From an uncultured Oscillospiraceae bacterium (GTDB lineage Bacteria; Bacillota; Clostridia; Oscillospirales; Oscillospiraceae): a stretch of DNA of 64,000 bases. The stretch is from NCBI GenBank assembly GCA_934589705.1, contig CAKTOH010000005.1:58932-122931 (forward strand), read 5' to 3'. Positions 16,512 to 25,247 of this stretch are shown in pieces (the stretch's first letter is position 1; each line of letters opens with the position of its first letter). The notes under the pieces were generated by a model. That model was not told the origin of the DNA and did no database searches. It was given only the letters and a program-made list of their open reading frames with translations. The position numbers and the translations under genes were made by a program.

Positions 16512-19019
16512 ATGAAAAGATTCATTGCGCTTTTCCTGACCCTTGCTTTGCTCGTTTCCTGCGTGCCCGCTGCCCTGGCGGCGGAGGACGAGGTGCCGGA
16601 AGAGACTCCGGCGCTGCTGGAGGAATACGAAGCAGAAGAAGAGACTACCGAGACAACCGAGGAATCCACTGAGGCCGAACCGGTAGTGACAGAAGCTGCC
16701 GGGGAGGCCACGGAAGCGGCCACCGAGGCAACCGAAGCCGCTACGGAAGCTACCGAGGCCACTGAGGCAGCTACGGAAGCGACCGAAGAAGCAACGGAAG
16801 CTGCTACGGAGGCCACGGAGGTAACCGAGGAGACCACGGAAGCGACTACCGAAGAAACCACCGAAGAAGCAACGGAGGAAACCTCTGCCCTCTTGGAAGA
16901 GGAGGAGCCGGAGGAAGAGCCGGAGGAAGAGGAAGAAGAGCTGGATCCGGCTATGGCCATGCTCAAGGGCCTGACCACTGAGACGGAGAAGGCCTGGTCG
17001 GACGCGCCTACCAACGTCTACGTGAAGCAGACCGCCGCCAATAAGCTCTATATCAGCTGGGATGCCAGCAGATATGCTTCCAGCTTTGTGGTCTACGAGG
17101 TGAAGTACAATTCCTATGGCGAGGCCACCGGCGTGAAGAAGGTTGGCGCGACGAACAGCACCAGCATTACCATTACTGTATCCAGGGGTACCCATGTTTA
17201 CGGCATTTTCCCTTGCAGCCGTGCCGGCGGCAAGGGCAAATTGGGCAACCCGGTGAAGTTCAAGGTTACCACTGCGGCTCAGAACTGGCGCAAGGCACCC
17301 ACAATTACTGCCAAACAGGATACGGTAAACGAAAACACGGTTGTTGTCAGTTGCAAGTTTGTAGATGACGCCGTGGCTTATCAGCTGGAGATTGACGGAA
17401 GTATTTATAAATTTAACAGTGCGGGTGCTATTGTCAAGGAAGAGTGTGTGATCAAGGATGACGCACCGGAAGTGGAGATTAGTGAGCCTGTGATCGATAA
17501 GGCTACCTTCAAGGGATTTACGCTGCATCTCACCTTCTCTAATATGGACAAGTTTACCGACTATACCGTGGATGTCACCGGTGAAGCGGTCGGTGTGGTA
17601 GACAGCAATGGCACCAGGGAGTGCGGCAAGCAGGCAAAAACCGTCAAGGTGAAAATGACGCCCCAGTGGGTCAAGGCTCCCAAGCTGACCGTCCGGCAGT
17701 CCTCCAGCGTGGAGCCCAAGGTAAGACTGTGGGTGGATTTCACCGGCGAGCCGGACTACCTCAACATCTATGAGGGAAAGAATTACCTCTTTTACGTAGA
17801 TGTGAGCGAGGATAGCTACGGCAATGGCATGGGCATCACGCTGGATGCCGGGACCACCGGAAGCCATTCCTATAAGGTGATTCCCTCATCCAATCAGTAC
17901 GGCAGAGAGACTTTCGGCAAGGCCTCCGCGGCCAAGAAGGTAAACGTAAAGATCAAGTGGATGACCGACAAGATCAAGGTCACCGCCAAGGAGACGCAAG
18001 CCGGGAAGGTCAGCCTGAGCTGGGTGCCCATGGACGGCATTTCCGAGTATCAGGTCTGGTGTAAGGTCGGAAAGAATCCGGAACAGCAGATCGGCAACGG
18101 TACTACCAGCTATAGCTATATGAACATCAGCGGTGTGCGCAGAGGCGTCAAGTACACCTTCACGGTGAAGCCCGTCTATAACGGCAAAGTGGGTAAGGGC
18201 GGCTCTGTCGCCATTACCCCGAAGCTGAAGACCCAGGGGCCGACCTATCGGGCGCTTTTGATCGGAAATACCTATGGCGGTGATCTGCCCGGATGCGACC
18301 GGGACGCAGAGAGCATGGCAAGTCTGCTCGGCACCATGACCGCAACGCCCTATGAGGTTACTACAAAGCTGGATGTTACCGCCAGCACCATCAAGTCCAG
18401 CATCGCCAGTGCCTTCTCCGGTGCCCAGAGCACGGATGTGTCCCTGTTCTATTACTCCGGTCATGGCGTAAGTACCAGCGGCAGCCTGGTGGGCACAAAC
18501 AGTACTTATCTGTCCTTTTCGGAGCTCCGCAAAGCACTGGATAAGATTCCCGGCGACAAAATTGTGATTCTGGACAGCTGCTACAGCGGCAACGCCATCA
18601 ACAAGAGCGAGGGCGAAGCTACGGAAGCGGACATGGAGGCCTATGTGAATGCTGCCATGGAAGCCTTCTCCAATGAGGCAATGTCGAAATCTGGCGAACT
18701 GGCAGCGGGCAGATACTATGTTATGACGGCCTGCCGGAAAACCCAGACTTCCGCCAGTATCACGAAATACAGCGGCGAGAGCTACGGCCTGTTTACCAAT
18801 TGCTTTGAGCAGGCCTGCGGCTGGGACGAGCTGAACAGCAGCCGACTGAGCATGAGCGCGGATGCGAACGGCGACGGGAAAGTTACCCTAAGCGAAGCTT
18901 ATAACAAAACGGACGCGCTGGTAAAGCAGTTTAAGAAGAACAACAGCTATTTGGACATTGAGCAGATTACCGCAGTCAATCCCGCAAGCAGCAGCTTTGT
19001 CCTCTTCGGCAGAAAGTAA
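16512..19019 (+). CDS. Secreted caspase-like (peptidase C14) protein with Thr/Glu/Ala-rich region
   Basis: 835 residues. An N-terminal signal peptide (MKRFIALFLTLALLVSCVPAALA) is followed at about 40-140 by a low-complexity acidic stretch of repeated TEAATEAT and EEPEEEPEEE units, then fibronectin/Ig-like beta repeats to ~570. The C-terminal domain (~580-835) is a caspase/metacaspase fold: YRALLIGNTYGGDLPGCDRDA, the His in YYSGHG (H651) and the Cys in LDSCYSG (C690). A textbook EF-hand loop lies at 784-795 (DANGDGKVTLSE), suggesting calcium dependence. There is no sortase motif or C-terminal helix, so release or non-covalent attachment is likely. AAGGAGG is 6 nt before ATG 16512. The substrate is unknown. 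Confidence 0.85.
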   Translation: MKRFIALFLTLALLVSCVPAALAAEDEVPEETPALLEEYEAEEETTETTEESTEAEPVVTEAAGEATEAATEATEAATEATEATEAATEATEEATEAATEATEVTEETTEATTEETTEEATEETSALLEEEEPEEEPEEEEEELDPAMAMLKGLTTETEKAWSDAPTNVYVKQTAANKLYISWDASRYASSFVVYEVKYNSYGEATGVKKVGATNSTSITITVSRGTHVYGIFPCSRAGGKGKLGNPVKFKVTTAAQNWRKAPTITAKQDTVNENTVVVSCKFVDDAVAYQLEIDGSIYKFNSAGAIVKEECVIKDDAPEVEISEPVIDKATFKGFTLHLTFSNMDKFTDYTVDVTGEAVGVVDSNGTRECGKQAKTVKVKMTPQWVKAPKLTVRQSSSVEPKVRLWVDFTGEPDYLNIYEGKNYLFYVDVSEDSYGNGMGITLDAGTTGSHSYKVIPSSNQYGRETFGKASAAKKVNVKIKWMTDKIKVTAKETQAGKVSLSWVPMDGISEYQVWCKVGKNPEQQIGNGTTSYSYMNISGVRRGVKYTFTVKPVYNGKVGKGGSVAITPKLKTQGPTYRALLIGNTYGGDLPGCDRDAESMASLLGTMTATPYEVTTKLDVTASTIKSSIASAFSGAQSTDVSLFYYSGHGVSTSGSLVGTNSTYLSFSELRKALDKIPGDKIVILDSCYSGNAINKSEGEATEADMEAYVNAAMEAFSNEAMSKSGELAAGRYYVMTACRKTQTSASITKYSGESYGLFTNCFEQACGWDELNSSRLSMSADANGDGKVTLSEAYNKTDALVKQFKKNNSYLDIEQITAVNPASSSFVLFGRK
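16630..16930 (+). repeat. Coding microrepeat (Thr-Glu-Ala codons)
   Basis: Imperfect tandem ACGGAAGC/ACCGAGGC units inside the caspase-like gene. They are degenerate at third positions, so selection for the peptide is more likely than a recent DNA expansion. Confidence 0.75.
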
Positions 19020-19036
19020 AATCGTTTTTTTACCCA

Positions 19037-19069
19037 AATCCGACAGTGCCCGCCGGGCACTGTCGGATT
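19037..19069 (+). terminator. Perfect 15-bp hairpin after the caspase-like gene
   Basis: 19037-19051 pairs with 19055-19069 around a 3-nt loop. No T-run follows, so termination efficiency is uncertain. Confidence 0.5.
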
Positions 19070-19098
19070 GTCTGCCCGAAAAAATCACAAAATACCCC

Positions 19099-19127
19099 TT
19101 GACAAGGGGCACTGCCTGTGCTAAAAT
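19099..19127 (+). promoter_or_regulatory. Promoter of infC-rpmI-rplT
   Basis: TTGACA (19099-19104), 17-nt spacer, TAAAAT (19122-19127). Confidence 0.85.
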
Positions 19128-19134
19128 ATCCGGG

Positions 19135-19258
19135 TAATCAAGAAGGCTGAACATCCGCCTCACCGTAAGCTACGCGAAACGGTTCATATTCCCTTTCCCT
19201 TTCGGGAGAGCCAGGAATTATGCGGATGCTCGGGCATCCGCTTTTTGTTGTTTATTTG
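19135..19258 (+). promoter_or_regulatory. Probable L20-type autoregulatory leader with attenuator hairpin
   Basis: The ~140-nt untranslated leader of infC ends in GCGGATGC (19222-19229) paired with GCATCCGC (19234-19241), then TTTTTGTTGTTT, a terminator placed just before the infC ribosome site. Upstream AACATCCGC (19149-19157) could pair with the right arm as an antiterminator. In Firmicutes this operon is repressed by L20 binding its leader; that this copy works so is inference from position and structure. Confidence 0.6.
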
Positions 19259-19270
19259 GAGGTGCTTACC

Positions 19271-19789
19271 ATCGCAAAGTTAGACCATCAGCTCAATGAG
19301 GAGATCCGGGACAAGGAAGTCCGCCTGATCGGTGCCGACGGCGCCCAGCTGGGCATCGTTTCTTCCGCCGAGGCAAACGCCATGGCAGAGGAGCAGGGCA
19401 TGGATCTGGTGAAGATTTCTCCCAATGCGGTTCCCCCCGTCTGCAAAATCATGGACTATTCCAAATTCTGCTACGATCAGAAGAAGCGGGAGAAGGATGC
19501 CAGAAAGAACCAGCGGGTTGTGGAAATCAAGGAGATCCGCATGAGCCCCAGCATCGACACCAATGACCTGAACACCAAGATCAAGGCTGCTCAGAAGTTC
19601 CTGGCAGACGGCAATCGGGTGAAGGTCAGCGTCCGCTTCCGCGGCCGTGAGATGGCACATACCAACATTGGTGAGAAGCTGCTTCTGGACTTTGCCGCCA
19701 GCTGCGCGGAGATCGCCAGCATGGAGAAGAGCCCTAAGCTGGAAGGTCGCTTCATGGCGATTTTCCTGACCCCCAAGAATAGCAAGTAA
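19271..19789 (+). CDS. infC: Translation initiation factor IF-3
   Basis: 172 residues. HQLNEEIRDKEVRLIGADG, AVPPVCKIMDYSKFCYDQKKRE, VKVSVRFRGREMAHTNIG and KLEGRFMAIFLTPK are IF-3 signatures. In-frame ATG codons further up (19220) lie inside the attenuator hairpin, and the GTG at 19262 overlaps the GGAGG. The codon correctly spaced (8 nt) from GGAGG is ATC 19271, giving (M)AKLDHQLNEEIR. Rare non-AUG starts are a known self-control device of infC. First gene of the infC-rpmI-rplT operon. Confidence 0.9.
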   Translation: MAKLDHQLNEEIRDKEVRLIGADGAQLGIVSSAEANAMAEEQGMDLVKISPNAVPPVCKIMDYSKFCYDQKKREKDARKNQRVVEIKEIRMSPSIDTNDLNTKIKAAQKFLADGNRVKVSVRFRGREMAHTNIGEKLLLDFAASCAEIASMEKSPKLEGRFMAIFLTPKNSK

Positions 19790-19828
19790 GTCATTCATTA
19801 CCAAAGAGAATCGGAAGGAGAACCACCT

Positions 19829-20026
19829 ATGCCCAAGTTGAAGACCCATAGCGGTGCTAAGAAGAGATTCAACCTGACCGCCAGCGGTAAGGTTAAGAGA
19901 GCCCGCGCTTTCAAGAGCCACATCCTGACCAAGAAGACCACCAAGCGTACCCGCCATCTGCGCGCAACCGCTTACGCTGACCAGACCAATGTCAGCGCCA
20001 TCAAGGAAATGATTCCCTACAAGTAA
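19829..20026 (+). CDS. rpmI: Ribosomal protein L35
   Basis: 65 residues: [24 protein letters not shown] is typical, with a basic C-terminal half. GGAGA lies before the ATG. It is 39 nt after infC and 22 nt before rplT, the standard bacterial order. Confidence 0.98.
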   Translation: MPKLKTHSGAKKRFNLTASGKVKRARAFKSHILTKKTTKRTRHLRATAYADQTNVSAIKEMIPYK

Positions 20027-20048
20027 GGCAGAAGGAGGATACTGAGAA

Positions 20049-20405
20049 ATGGCAAGAGTTAAAGGCGCAATGATGACGCGCAAGAGAAGAAACGCTACCC
20101 TGAAGCTGGCCAAGGGCTACTGGGGTTCCAAGTCCAAGCACTTCAAGATGGCCAAGCAGCAGGTCATGAAGTCCGGCAACTACGCTTTCAAGGGCCGCAA
20201 GCAGAAGAAGCGTGATTACCGCCGTCTGTGGATCGCCCGGATCAGCGCATCCGTCGCTCCCTACGGCATGAACTACTCCACCTTCATGAACGGTGTGAAG
20301 AAGGCCGGCATCGAGATGAACCGGAAGAGCCTGTCCGAGATGGCTATCCAGGACACCGCCGCTTTCGCCGCGGTTGTGGCCAAGGCCAAGGCTGCTCTGA
20401 ACTAA
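20049..20405 (+). CDS. rplT: Ribosomal protein L20
   Basis: 118 residues, standard length. [30 protein letters not shown] is the conserved basic arm that threads into 23S r[16 protein letters not shown] follows. Early 50S assembly protein and, in Firmicutes, repressor of its own operon through the leader. A strong terminator follows. Confidence 0.98.
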   Translation: MARVKGAMMTRKRRNATLKLAKGYWGSKSKHFKMAKQQVMKSGNYAFKGRKQKKRDYRRLWIARISASVAPYGMNYSTFMNGVKKAGIEMNRKSLSEMAIQDTAAFAAVVAKAKAALN

Positions 20406-20413
20406 GAAAATCT

Positions 20414-20444
20414 GACCCTGCCGAAATTCCGGCAGGGTCGTTTT
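20414..20444 (+). terminator. Terminator of infC-rpmI-rplT
   Basis: Perfect 10-bp stem GACCCTGCCG/CGGCAGGGTC, 6-nt loop, then GTTTTC. Confidence 0.9.
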
Positions 20445-20494
20445 CTGTTTGGAGAAGGTGTGGCAGAAGTGCATAGACGGTTCGTACCACGCAT

Positions 20495-20612
20495 GTCGTT
20501 GCGAACCAACGTCGCAACGCTGGTGTGGCTTTTTCCAAGCCTTCCCCTGAGAGGGTGGTGCTCCGCGCAGCGAATTCAAATCCAACAATTGCCAGTGGCA
20601 ATTGCACAATAA
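20495..20612. repeat. Intergenic repeat cluster
   Basis: GTCGTTGCGAACCAACG...GCTGGTGTGGC unit followed at 20554-20612 by the GGTGGTGCTCCGCGCAGCGAAT / AATTGCCAGTGGCAATT module. Same family as the repeats at 3070, 51597 and 55004. Confidence 0.75.
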
Positions 20613-20783
20613 CACATTAGGTGGCTCGAAGAGCCGGATGAGGTCGCTATGGGTACTCTGGCTGTTATCGAAGGTCAGACACGATTGCACGGTTTGCTTG
20701 TACAAGCAGAAACGATACCATGCGGGCGGCCAATGGCCTGCCCCTACAGATTCTATCGATGTATTTCCGGTATGGGGGGTGAA

Positions 20784-21644
20784 GTGGTGGAACTGAAATG
20801 GACGGCAAACCGGGAAGGACGGCTTTCCTCCTTCCTCCGGGGAGAACTGAACATGTCCACCGGACTGATGAACAAGCTCAAATGGGGAGATTCCCTCCGG
20901 GTCAACGGCACTGCTCAGCGCACCAATTATCCGGTATTCCCCGGGGATGTCATTACCGTGGCCTTTCCCGAGGAAACCCCGGAATACCCGGCGGAGGCGG
21001 GAGAGCTGTCCATCCTATACGAGGATGAGGCCATTCTGGCGGTGGACAAGCCCGCCGGAATGCTCATCCACCCATCCCGGGCGAAAAACACCGGAACCCT
21101 GGCAAATCTTCTGGCCGGGTATTATCAGAAAACCGGACAGCATCTGGCCTTTCACCCCATGACCCGGCTGGATCGGGACACCTTCGGCATTGTGCTGCTG
21201 GCGAAGAACGCCTATGTCCACACCCGGCTTCAGGAAAACGGGGCGAAAAAAACCTATCACGCCCTGGTCTACGGCAGACCGGAAGGGGACAGCGGCATGA
21301 TCGATGCCCCCATTGCCCGCCGGGAATTGCCCAGCCTTTTGCGTTATGTCAACCCGGAAGGAAAGCCCTCGCTGACCCAGTGGCAGCTTTTGGAAGCGGG
21401 GAATGGCTACAGTAAGCTGGCGCTCCGGCCGGTCACCGGCAGAACCCACCAGCTGCGGGTGCACTGCGCCTATATGGGCTTTCCCATTCTGGGAGACCCC
21501 CAGTACGGAAGCGAGGAATCCCAGGCCTTTTCCGCCCGGCTGGGCCTGAGCCATCAGATGCTTTGCGCGAAAATCCTGGAATTTTCCCATCCGATCACCG
21601 GAAAGCCCATGGTTTTGCAGTCGAATATGGATGTTTCCTTATAA
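20784..21644 (+). CDS. RluA-family 23S/tRNA pseudouridine synthase
   Basis: About 286 residues. A short N-terminal S4-like part (GRLSSFLRGELNMSTGLMNKLKWGDSLRVNG) is followed by the synthase core: ILAVDKPAGMLIHP, then MTRLDRDTFGIVLLAKN with the catalytic Asp in RLDRDT, and PVTGRTHQLRVHCAYMGFPILGDPQYG. This is the RluC/RluD group, which isomerises uridines in 23S rRNA; the target site cannot be read from sequence. Start chosen as GTG 20784 after GGGGGG; ATG 20772 or GTG 20787 are possible. It converges on the HAD gene and overlaps it by 6 nt. Confidence 0.85.
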   Translation: MVELKWTANREGRLSSFLRGELNMSTGLMNKLKWGDSLRVNGTAQRTNYPVFPGDVITVAFPEETPEYPAEAGELSILYEDEAILAVDKPAGMLIHPSRAKNTGTLANLLAGYYQKTGQHLAFHPMTRLDRDTFGIVLLAKNAYVHTRLQENGAKKTYHALVYGRPEGDSGMIDAPIARRELPSLLRYVNPEGKPSLTQWQLLEAGNGYSKLALRPVTGRTHQLRVHCAYMGFPILGDPQYGSEESQAFSARLGLSHQMLCAKILEFSHPITGKPMVLQSNMDVSL

Positions 21645-22307
21645 CAGTCCGATAATATCTGCCAGGCTGTCCGCCTTGGCGTAAACCCGGGACAGAGTGT
21701 CGGCATCCGGCTGATCCTGGTCAGGAATCACCACGCTCAGGCAGCCGGCACGGCTGGCGGAGAGAATTCCGGAGGGGGAATCCTCCAGGGCAAGGCATTT
21801 TTCCGGAGCCAGCCCCAGAACCGCCGCACCCTTCAGGTAGATATCCGGCTCCGGCTTGCCCTTGGGTACGTCATAGGCGGTGACGATCCTCCCAAACCGG
21901 TGATACAGTCCCAGAGGCTCCAGGTAAGCCCGAATCCGGGCTTGAGGGGAGGAGCTGGTCACCGCCCTGGGAATGCGCTTTTCGTCCAGAGCGTCCAGCA
22001 GCTCATAAATTCCGGGCTTTGGGGCAACGCCGTTTTCCAGAACGTAAGCGTCCATCAGCGCAATCCGCTTTTTGCGGATGGTCTCATAGTCCGCGTTCTC
22101 CCCGAAAAGCTCGTGAAGCTTGGCTTGCCCCAGGCTGTGATTCAGACTGCGCATTTGCAGGGACTGCTCCTTCGTCATGGGAAAGCCGTAGAACCGGCAG
22201 GCCTCCATCCAGAACCGGGAGTACATCCATTCCGTGTCCACTACCAGTCCGTCCATGTCAAACAGCACTCCCGAAACGGGAGCTTTTTCTTTATATAATG
22301 TCAACAT
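21639..22307 (-). CDS. HAD-superfamily hydrolase (beta-phosphoglucomutase/phosphatase-like)
   Basis: 222 residues with all HAD motifs: FDMDGLVVDT (nucleophile and acid Asp), TSSSP (motif II), the Lys in PKGKPEPDIY, and EDSPSG. The cap is a four-helix type, as in subclass I phosphatases and beta-phosphoglucomutases. The E/G residues diagnostic for mutase action are not convincing, so a sugar-phosphate phosphatase is equally likely. ATG 22307 has AAAGGAGA 5-6 nt upstream. Confidence 0.85.
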   Translation of the reverse strand: MLTLYKEKAPVSGVLFDMDGLVVDTEWMYSRFWMEACRFYGFPMTKEQSLQMRSLNHSLGQAKLHELFGENADYETIRKKRIALMDAYVLENGVAPKPGIYELLDALDEKRIPRAVTSSSPQARIRAYLEPLGLYHRFGRIVTAYDVPKGKPEPDIYLKGAAVLGLAPEKCLALEDSPSGILSASRAGCLSVVIPDQDQPDADTLSRVYAKADSLADIIGLL

Positions 22308-22423
22308 AGGTACTTCTCCTTTGCTTTTGCATATCATACCATAGCTTTTCAAAAGGAACAAGGAAAATAAAACTAGGAATTTTGAAACAAATGTGCTATG
22401 ATATGCCCAAGAGGTGAGTACCC

Positions 22424-22564
22424 ATGGAAGAAAAGGAAGAATTGGAGCAGCAGCCCTATGAGCCCCGACCCGGCTGGCAGGTCTGGGGAGCCAGAATCGG
22501 CCTGGTGCTGTTTCTCCTGTTTGTGGTCTGGCAGCTTTGGGTCGTTGCCAGAGGTGGCCTGTAA
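22424..22564 (+). CDS. Small single-span membrane protein upstream of ruvC
   Basis: 46-residue protein: an acidic head (MEEKEELEQQ), a PYEPRPGWQVW linker and one hydrophobic helix (IGLVLFLLFVVWQLWVV) ending RGGL. GAGGTGAG lies 6 nt before ATG 22424. Its TAA stop shares one base with the ruvC ATG (TAATG), indicating translational coupling. I do not recognise a family. The ribosome site, the topology and the coupling make it a credible gene rather than a chance frame. Confidence 0.6.
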   Translation: MEEKEELEQQPYEPRPGWQVWGARIGLVLFLLFVVWQLWVVARGGL

Positions 22565-23061
22565 TGCGGATTCTGGGAATCGACCCGGGCTACGGCATTA
22601 CGGGCTTCGGCCTGATCGAAGCGGATCGGGGGCAGTACAAAATGCTCAACTGCGGAGCCATTACCACGCCTGCCAATACGGATTTTCCCTGGCGGCTGGA
22701 AGTGATCTACAACGACATGACGGAGCTTCTGCGGGTGTCCCAGCCGGAGGCGGTGGCCATTGAAGAACTGTTCTTCGGCCACAACGTGACCACGGGCATC
22801 AACGTGGCTCAGAGCCGGGGCGTGATTTTGCTGGCCGTCCGGCAGGCGGGGGTGCCGATTTTTGAGTACAAGCCCATGCAGGTCAAGCAGGCGGTGGTGG
22901 GCTACGGCAACGCCACCAAGCATCAGGTTCAGGATATGACCAAGCGGCTTTTGAAGCTGCCCGCCATTCCCAAGCCCGACGACGCGGCGGATGCGGTGGG
23001 CATTGCCCTGTGCCATGCCCGTTCCAGCACGTCTTTGCTTGCTCAGGCCTATGGCCGTTAA
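22564..23061 (+). CDS. ruvC: Holliday junction resolvase RuvC
   Basis: 165 residues. MRILGIDPGYGITGFG carries catalytic D7; the acidic EELFF (E67/E68) and C-terminal KPDDAADA (D139, D140, D143) complete the metal site. RuvC cleaves four-way junctions moved by RuvAB. The start at 22564 is fixed by the TAATG overlap with the small membrane protein gene; a longer in-frame start would lie inside that gene. ruvA follows after 15 nt. Confidence 0.95.
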   Translation: MRILGIDPGYGITGFGLIEADRGQYKMLNCGAITTPANTDFPWRLEVIYNDMTELLRVSQPEAVAIEELFFGHNVTTGINVAQSRGVILLAVRQAGVPIFEYKPMQVKQAVVGYGNATKHQVQDMTKRLLKLPAIPKPDDAADAVGIALCHARSSTSLLAQAYGR

Positions 23062-23076
23062 TACGGAGGAATTGAT

Positions 23077-23682
23077 ATGCTATATTATGTATCCGGCAAG
23101 GTGGCGCTCTTGGAGCCGGGTCTTGCGGTGATTGACTGCGGCGGCGTGGGCTACGGCTGCCGGGTGACGGCCTACACGGCTTCTCAGCTGAAGCTGAACC
23201 AGAACGCGAAGCTGTTCGTCACCGAGTCCATCCGGGAGGATGCCTTTGATCTTTACGGCTTTTCCAGCCGGGAGGAGCAGCGGTGCTTTTCCCTGCTGAC
23301 CGCCGTCAACGGGGTGGGGCCCAAGGCGGCCATGTCCATTCTGTCCTCCGGCGGCCCCCAGAACTTTACGCTGGCCGTGATGACCGGGGACGAGAAAATG
23401 CTCACCGCCGCTCAGGGCGTGGGCAAGAAAATTGCCCAGCGGATCATTCTGGAGCTGAAGGATAAGATTGGCGGCGGCAGCCTGGAGCTGGATTTCTCTG
23501 CCGGAAGCGGAGCGCCTATGCCTGCCCAGCAGGGAAACAATGCCGCCCTTGCCGGTGCGGCGCTCCAGGAGCTGGGCTATTCCCCGGCGGAAATCAGCCA
23601 GGCTCTGAAGGGCGTAGACCCCAATGCCTCTACCGAAGAGATGGTGCGCCATGCCCTCCGGGCCATGGTCATGAAGGGATAA
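23077..23682 (+). CDS. ruvA: Holliday junction branch migration protein RuvA
   Basis: 201 residues. N-terminal OB domain (MLYYVSGKVALLEPGLAVIDCGGVGYGCRVT), the helix-hairpin-helix pair (NGVGPKAAMSIL and AAQGVGKKIAQRIILELKDK), and the C-terminal domain that binds RuvB (AGAALQELGYSPAEISQAL). It forms the tetramer that clamps the junction. Confidence 0.95.
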   Translation: MLYYVSGKVALLEPGLAVIDCGGVGYGCRVTAYTASQLKLNQNAKLFVTESIREDAFDLYGFSSREEQRCFSLLTAVNGVGPKAAMSILSSGGPQNFTLAVMTGDEKMLTAAQGVGKKIAQRIILELKDKIGGGSLELDFSAGSGAPMPAQQGNNAALAGAALQELGYSPAEISQALKGVDPNASTEEMVRHALRAMVMKG

Positions 23683-23688
23683 AAGATT

Positions 23689-24726
23689 ATGAGCTTGGAA
23701 TTTTCACAGGAATTGGACGAACCCATTGTTTCCCCTGTCTATGAACCCCAGGATGCCGGGGAAATCGGCCTGCGGCCGAAGCTGCTGGCGGACTACACCG
23801 GCCAGGAGAAGGCAAAGGGAAATCTGTCCATTTATATTGAAGCCGCCCGGCGGCGGAACGAGCCACTGGATCATGTGCTGCTCTATGGCCCTCCGGGTCT
23901 GGGCAAAACCACTCTGGCGGGCGTGATCGCCAACGAGATGGGGGCGGGCATCCGGGTCACCTCCGGCCCCGCCATCGAAAAGCCCGGCGATCTGGCGGCG
24001 CTGCTTACCAACCTGAATCCGGGAGATATTCTCTTCATCGACGAAATCCACCGGCTGAACCGGGTGGTGGAGGAGATTCTCTATCCTGCCATGGAGGATT
24101 TTGCCATCGATATTATCGTGGGCAAGGGCCCCAGCGCCAACTCCATCCGGCTGGATCTGCCGAAATTTACCCTGGTAGGAGCTACCACCCGGGCAGGTCA
24201 GCTGTCCGCACCTCTGCGGGATCGGTTCGGCGTGAACCTGCGGCTGGAACTGTACACCCCGGAGGAGCTGGCGAAGATCGTCACCCGGTCGGCTACCATC
24301 CTGGGTATGCCCATTGAACCGGAGGGAGCCATGGAGATCGCCTCCCGGAGCCGGGGCACTCCCCGGATCGCCAACCGGTTTCTGCGGCGGGTTCGGGATT
24401 TTGCCGAGGTCATGGGCAACGGCACCATTACGAAGGAGGCGGCTGAGCTGGCCCTGAAGCGGCTGGAGGTGGACAAGCTGGGGCTTGACAACATCGACCG
24501 GCGGATGCTTACCGCCATCATTCAGAACTACGGCGGCGGCCCGGTGGGGCTGGAGACCCTGGCTGCCACCATCGGCGAGGAGGCGGTGACCCTGGAAGAT
24601 GTGTACGAGCCCTACCTCATGCAGCTGGGTTTTCTCACCAGAACCCCCCGGGGTCGGTGCGTCACGGCGCTTGCCTATGACCACCTGCACATTCCCTACG
24701 AGGGACAAACCCAATTCGGCATTTGA
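23689..24726 (+). CDS. ruvB: Holliday junction helicase RuvB
   Basis: 345 residues. Walker [10 protein letters not shown], Walker [10 protein letters not shown], sensor [19 protein letters not shown] and the C-terminal winged helix ([16 protein letters not shown]) are intact. The AAA+ motor drives branch migration with RuvA. Starts 6 nt after ruvA, completing ruvCAB. Confidence 0.97.
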   Translation: MSLEFSQELDEPIVSPVYEPQDAGEIGLRPKLLADYTGQEKAKGNLSIYIEAARRRNEPLDHVLLYGPPGLGKTTLAGVIANEMGAGIRVTSGPAIEKPGDLAALLTNLNPGDILFIDEIHRLNRVVEEILYPAMEDFAIDIIVGKGPSANSIRLDLPKFTLVGATTRAGQLSAPLRDRFGVNLRLELYTPEELAKIVTRSATILGMPIEPEGAMEIASRSRGTPRIANRFLRRVRDFAEVMGNGTITKEAAELALKRLEVDKLGLDNIDRRMLTAIIQNYGGGPVGLETLAATIGEEAVTLEDVYEPYLMQLGFLTRTPRGRCVTALAYDHLHIPYEGQTQFGI

Positions 24727-24773
24727 AAAGTGCATAAAGAGGAAAAATTTCCGGTAAAAATTTTTATTTAGGA

Positions 24774-24802
24774 TTGACAAATCCGGCTCAGGTGTGTATA
24801 AT
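24774..24802 (+). promoter_or_regulatory. Consensus sigma-A promoter of the zinc-ribbon gene
   Basis: TTGACA (24774-24779), 17-nt spacer, TATAAT (24797-24802). It leaves an untranslated leader of ~95 nt before ATG 24907 in which I see no known riboswitch. Confidence 0.9.
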
Positions 24803-24906
24803 CCGAATTATGGCAATGTTTGCCACGAATCTATTACGACCCTGCGTTATATCATTTTCAGGTGGGATTTCACGGGGCAACAACAAACCGAAGAGAGGTA
24901 TTTTTC

Positions 24907-25185
24907 ATGTACGAAGACAAGACTTTAGTTTGCAAGGAGTGCGGCAACGAGTTCGTGTTCACCGCCGGTGAGCAGGAGTTCTACGCAGAGCGCGGCTTCC
25001 AGAACGAGCCCCAGCGCTGCAAGGCTTGCCGTGACGCTCGCAAGAACGCCACCCGTGCCCCCCGTGAGTTCTTCACCGCAACCTGCGCCCGCTGCGGCGG
25101 CGAGGCCAAGGTGCCCTTCCAGCCCAAGACTGACCGTCCCGTGTACTGCAGCGAGTGCTTCGCTCAGATGCGCGCCAACGGCTAA
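24907..25185 (+). CDS. Zinc-ribbon protein (two CxxC knuckle pairs)
   Basis: 92 residues. MYEDKTLVCKECGNEFVFTAGEQEFYAERGFQNEPQRCKACR is the probable zinc-ribbon domain (zf-trcl-like), followed by a second ribbon CARCGG...CSECF. The family is common in clostridia and its role is unknown. The consensus promoter and codon use suggest high expression. ATG 24907 follows GAGAGG. A separate terminator makes it monocistronic. Confidence 0.85.
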   Translation: MYEDKTLVCKECGNEFVFTAGEQEFYAERGFQNEPQRCKACRDARKNATRAPREFFTATCARCGGEAKVPFQPKTDRPVYCSECFAQMRANG

Positions 25186-25206
25186 GCCTGAAAAACGCAT
25201 AAAGAT

Positions 25207-25238
25207 AACGGAGCCGAAGTTTCGGCTCCGTTGTTTTT
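25207..25238 (+). terminator. Terminator of the zinc-ribbon gene
   Basis: 12-bp stem centred on AACGGAGCCGAA/TTCGGCTCCGTT, then GTTTTT. Confidence 0.9.
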
Positions 25239-25247
25239 CTGCCTGTT

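Noticed and set aside
16630..16930. Short tandem repeats that could suggest a CRISPR array
   Set aside because: No constant repeat or unique spacers; the period follows codons in a long open frame.
16490..17867. Antisense frames over the caspase-like gene (Ser/Val/Ala-rich)
   Set aside because: Reverse reading of the Thr-Glu-Ala codon repeats; no ribosome site.
24803..24906. Riboswitch in the zinc-ribbon leader
   Set aside because: About 95 nt leader without a recognisable aptamer or terminator/antiterminator pair.
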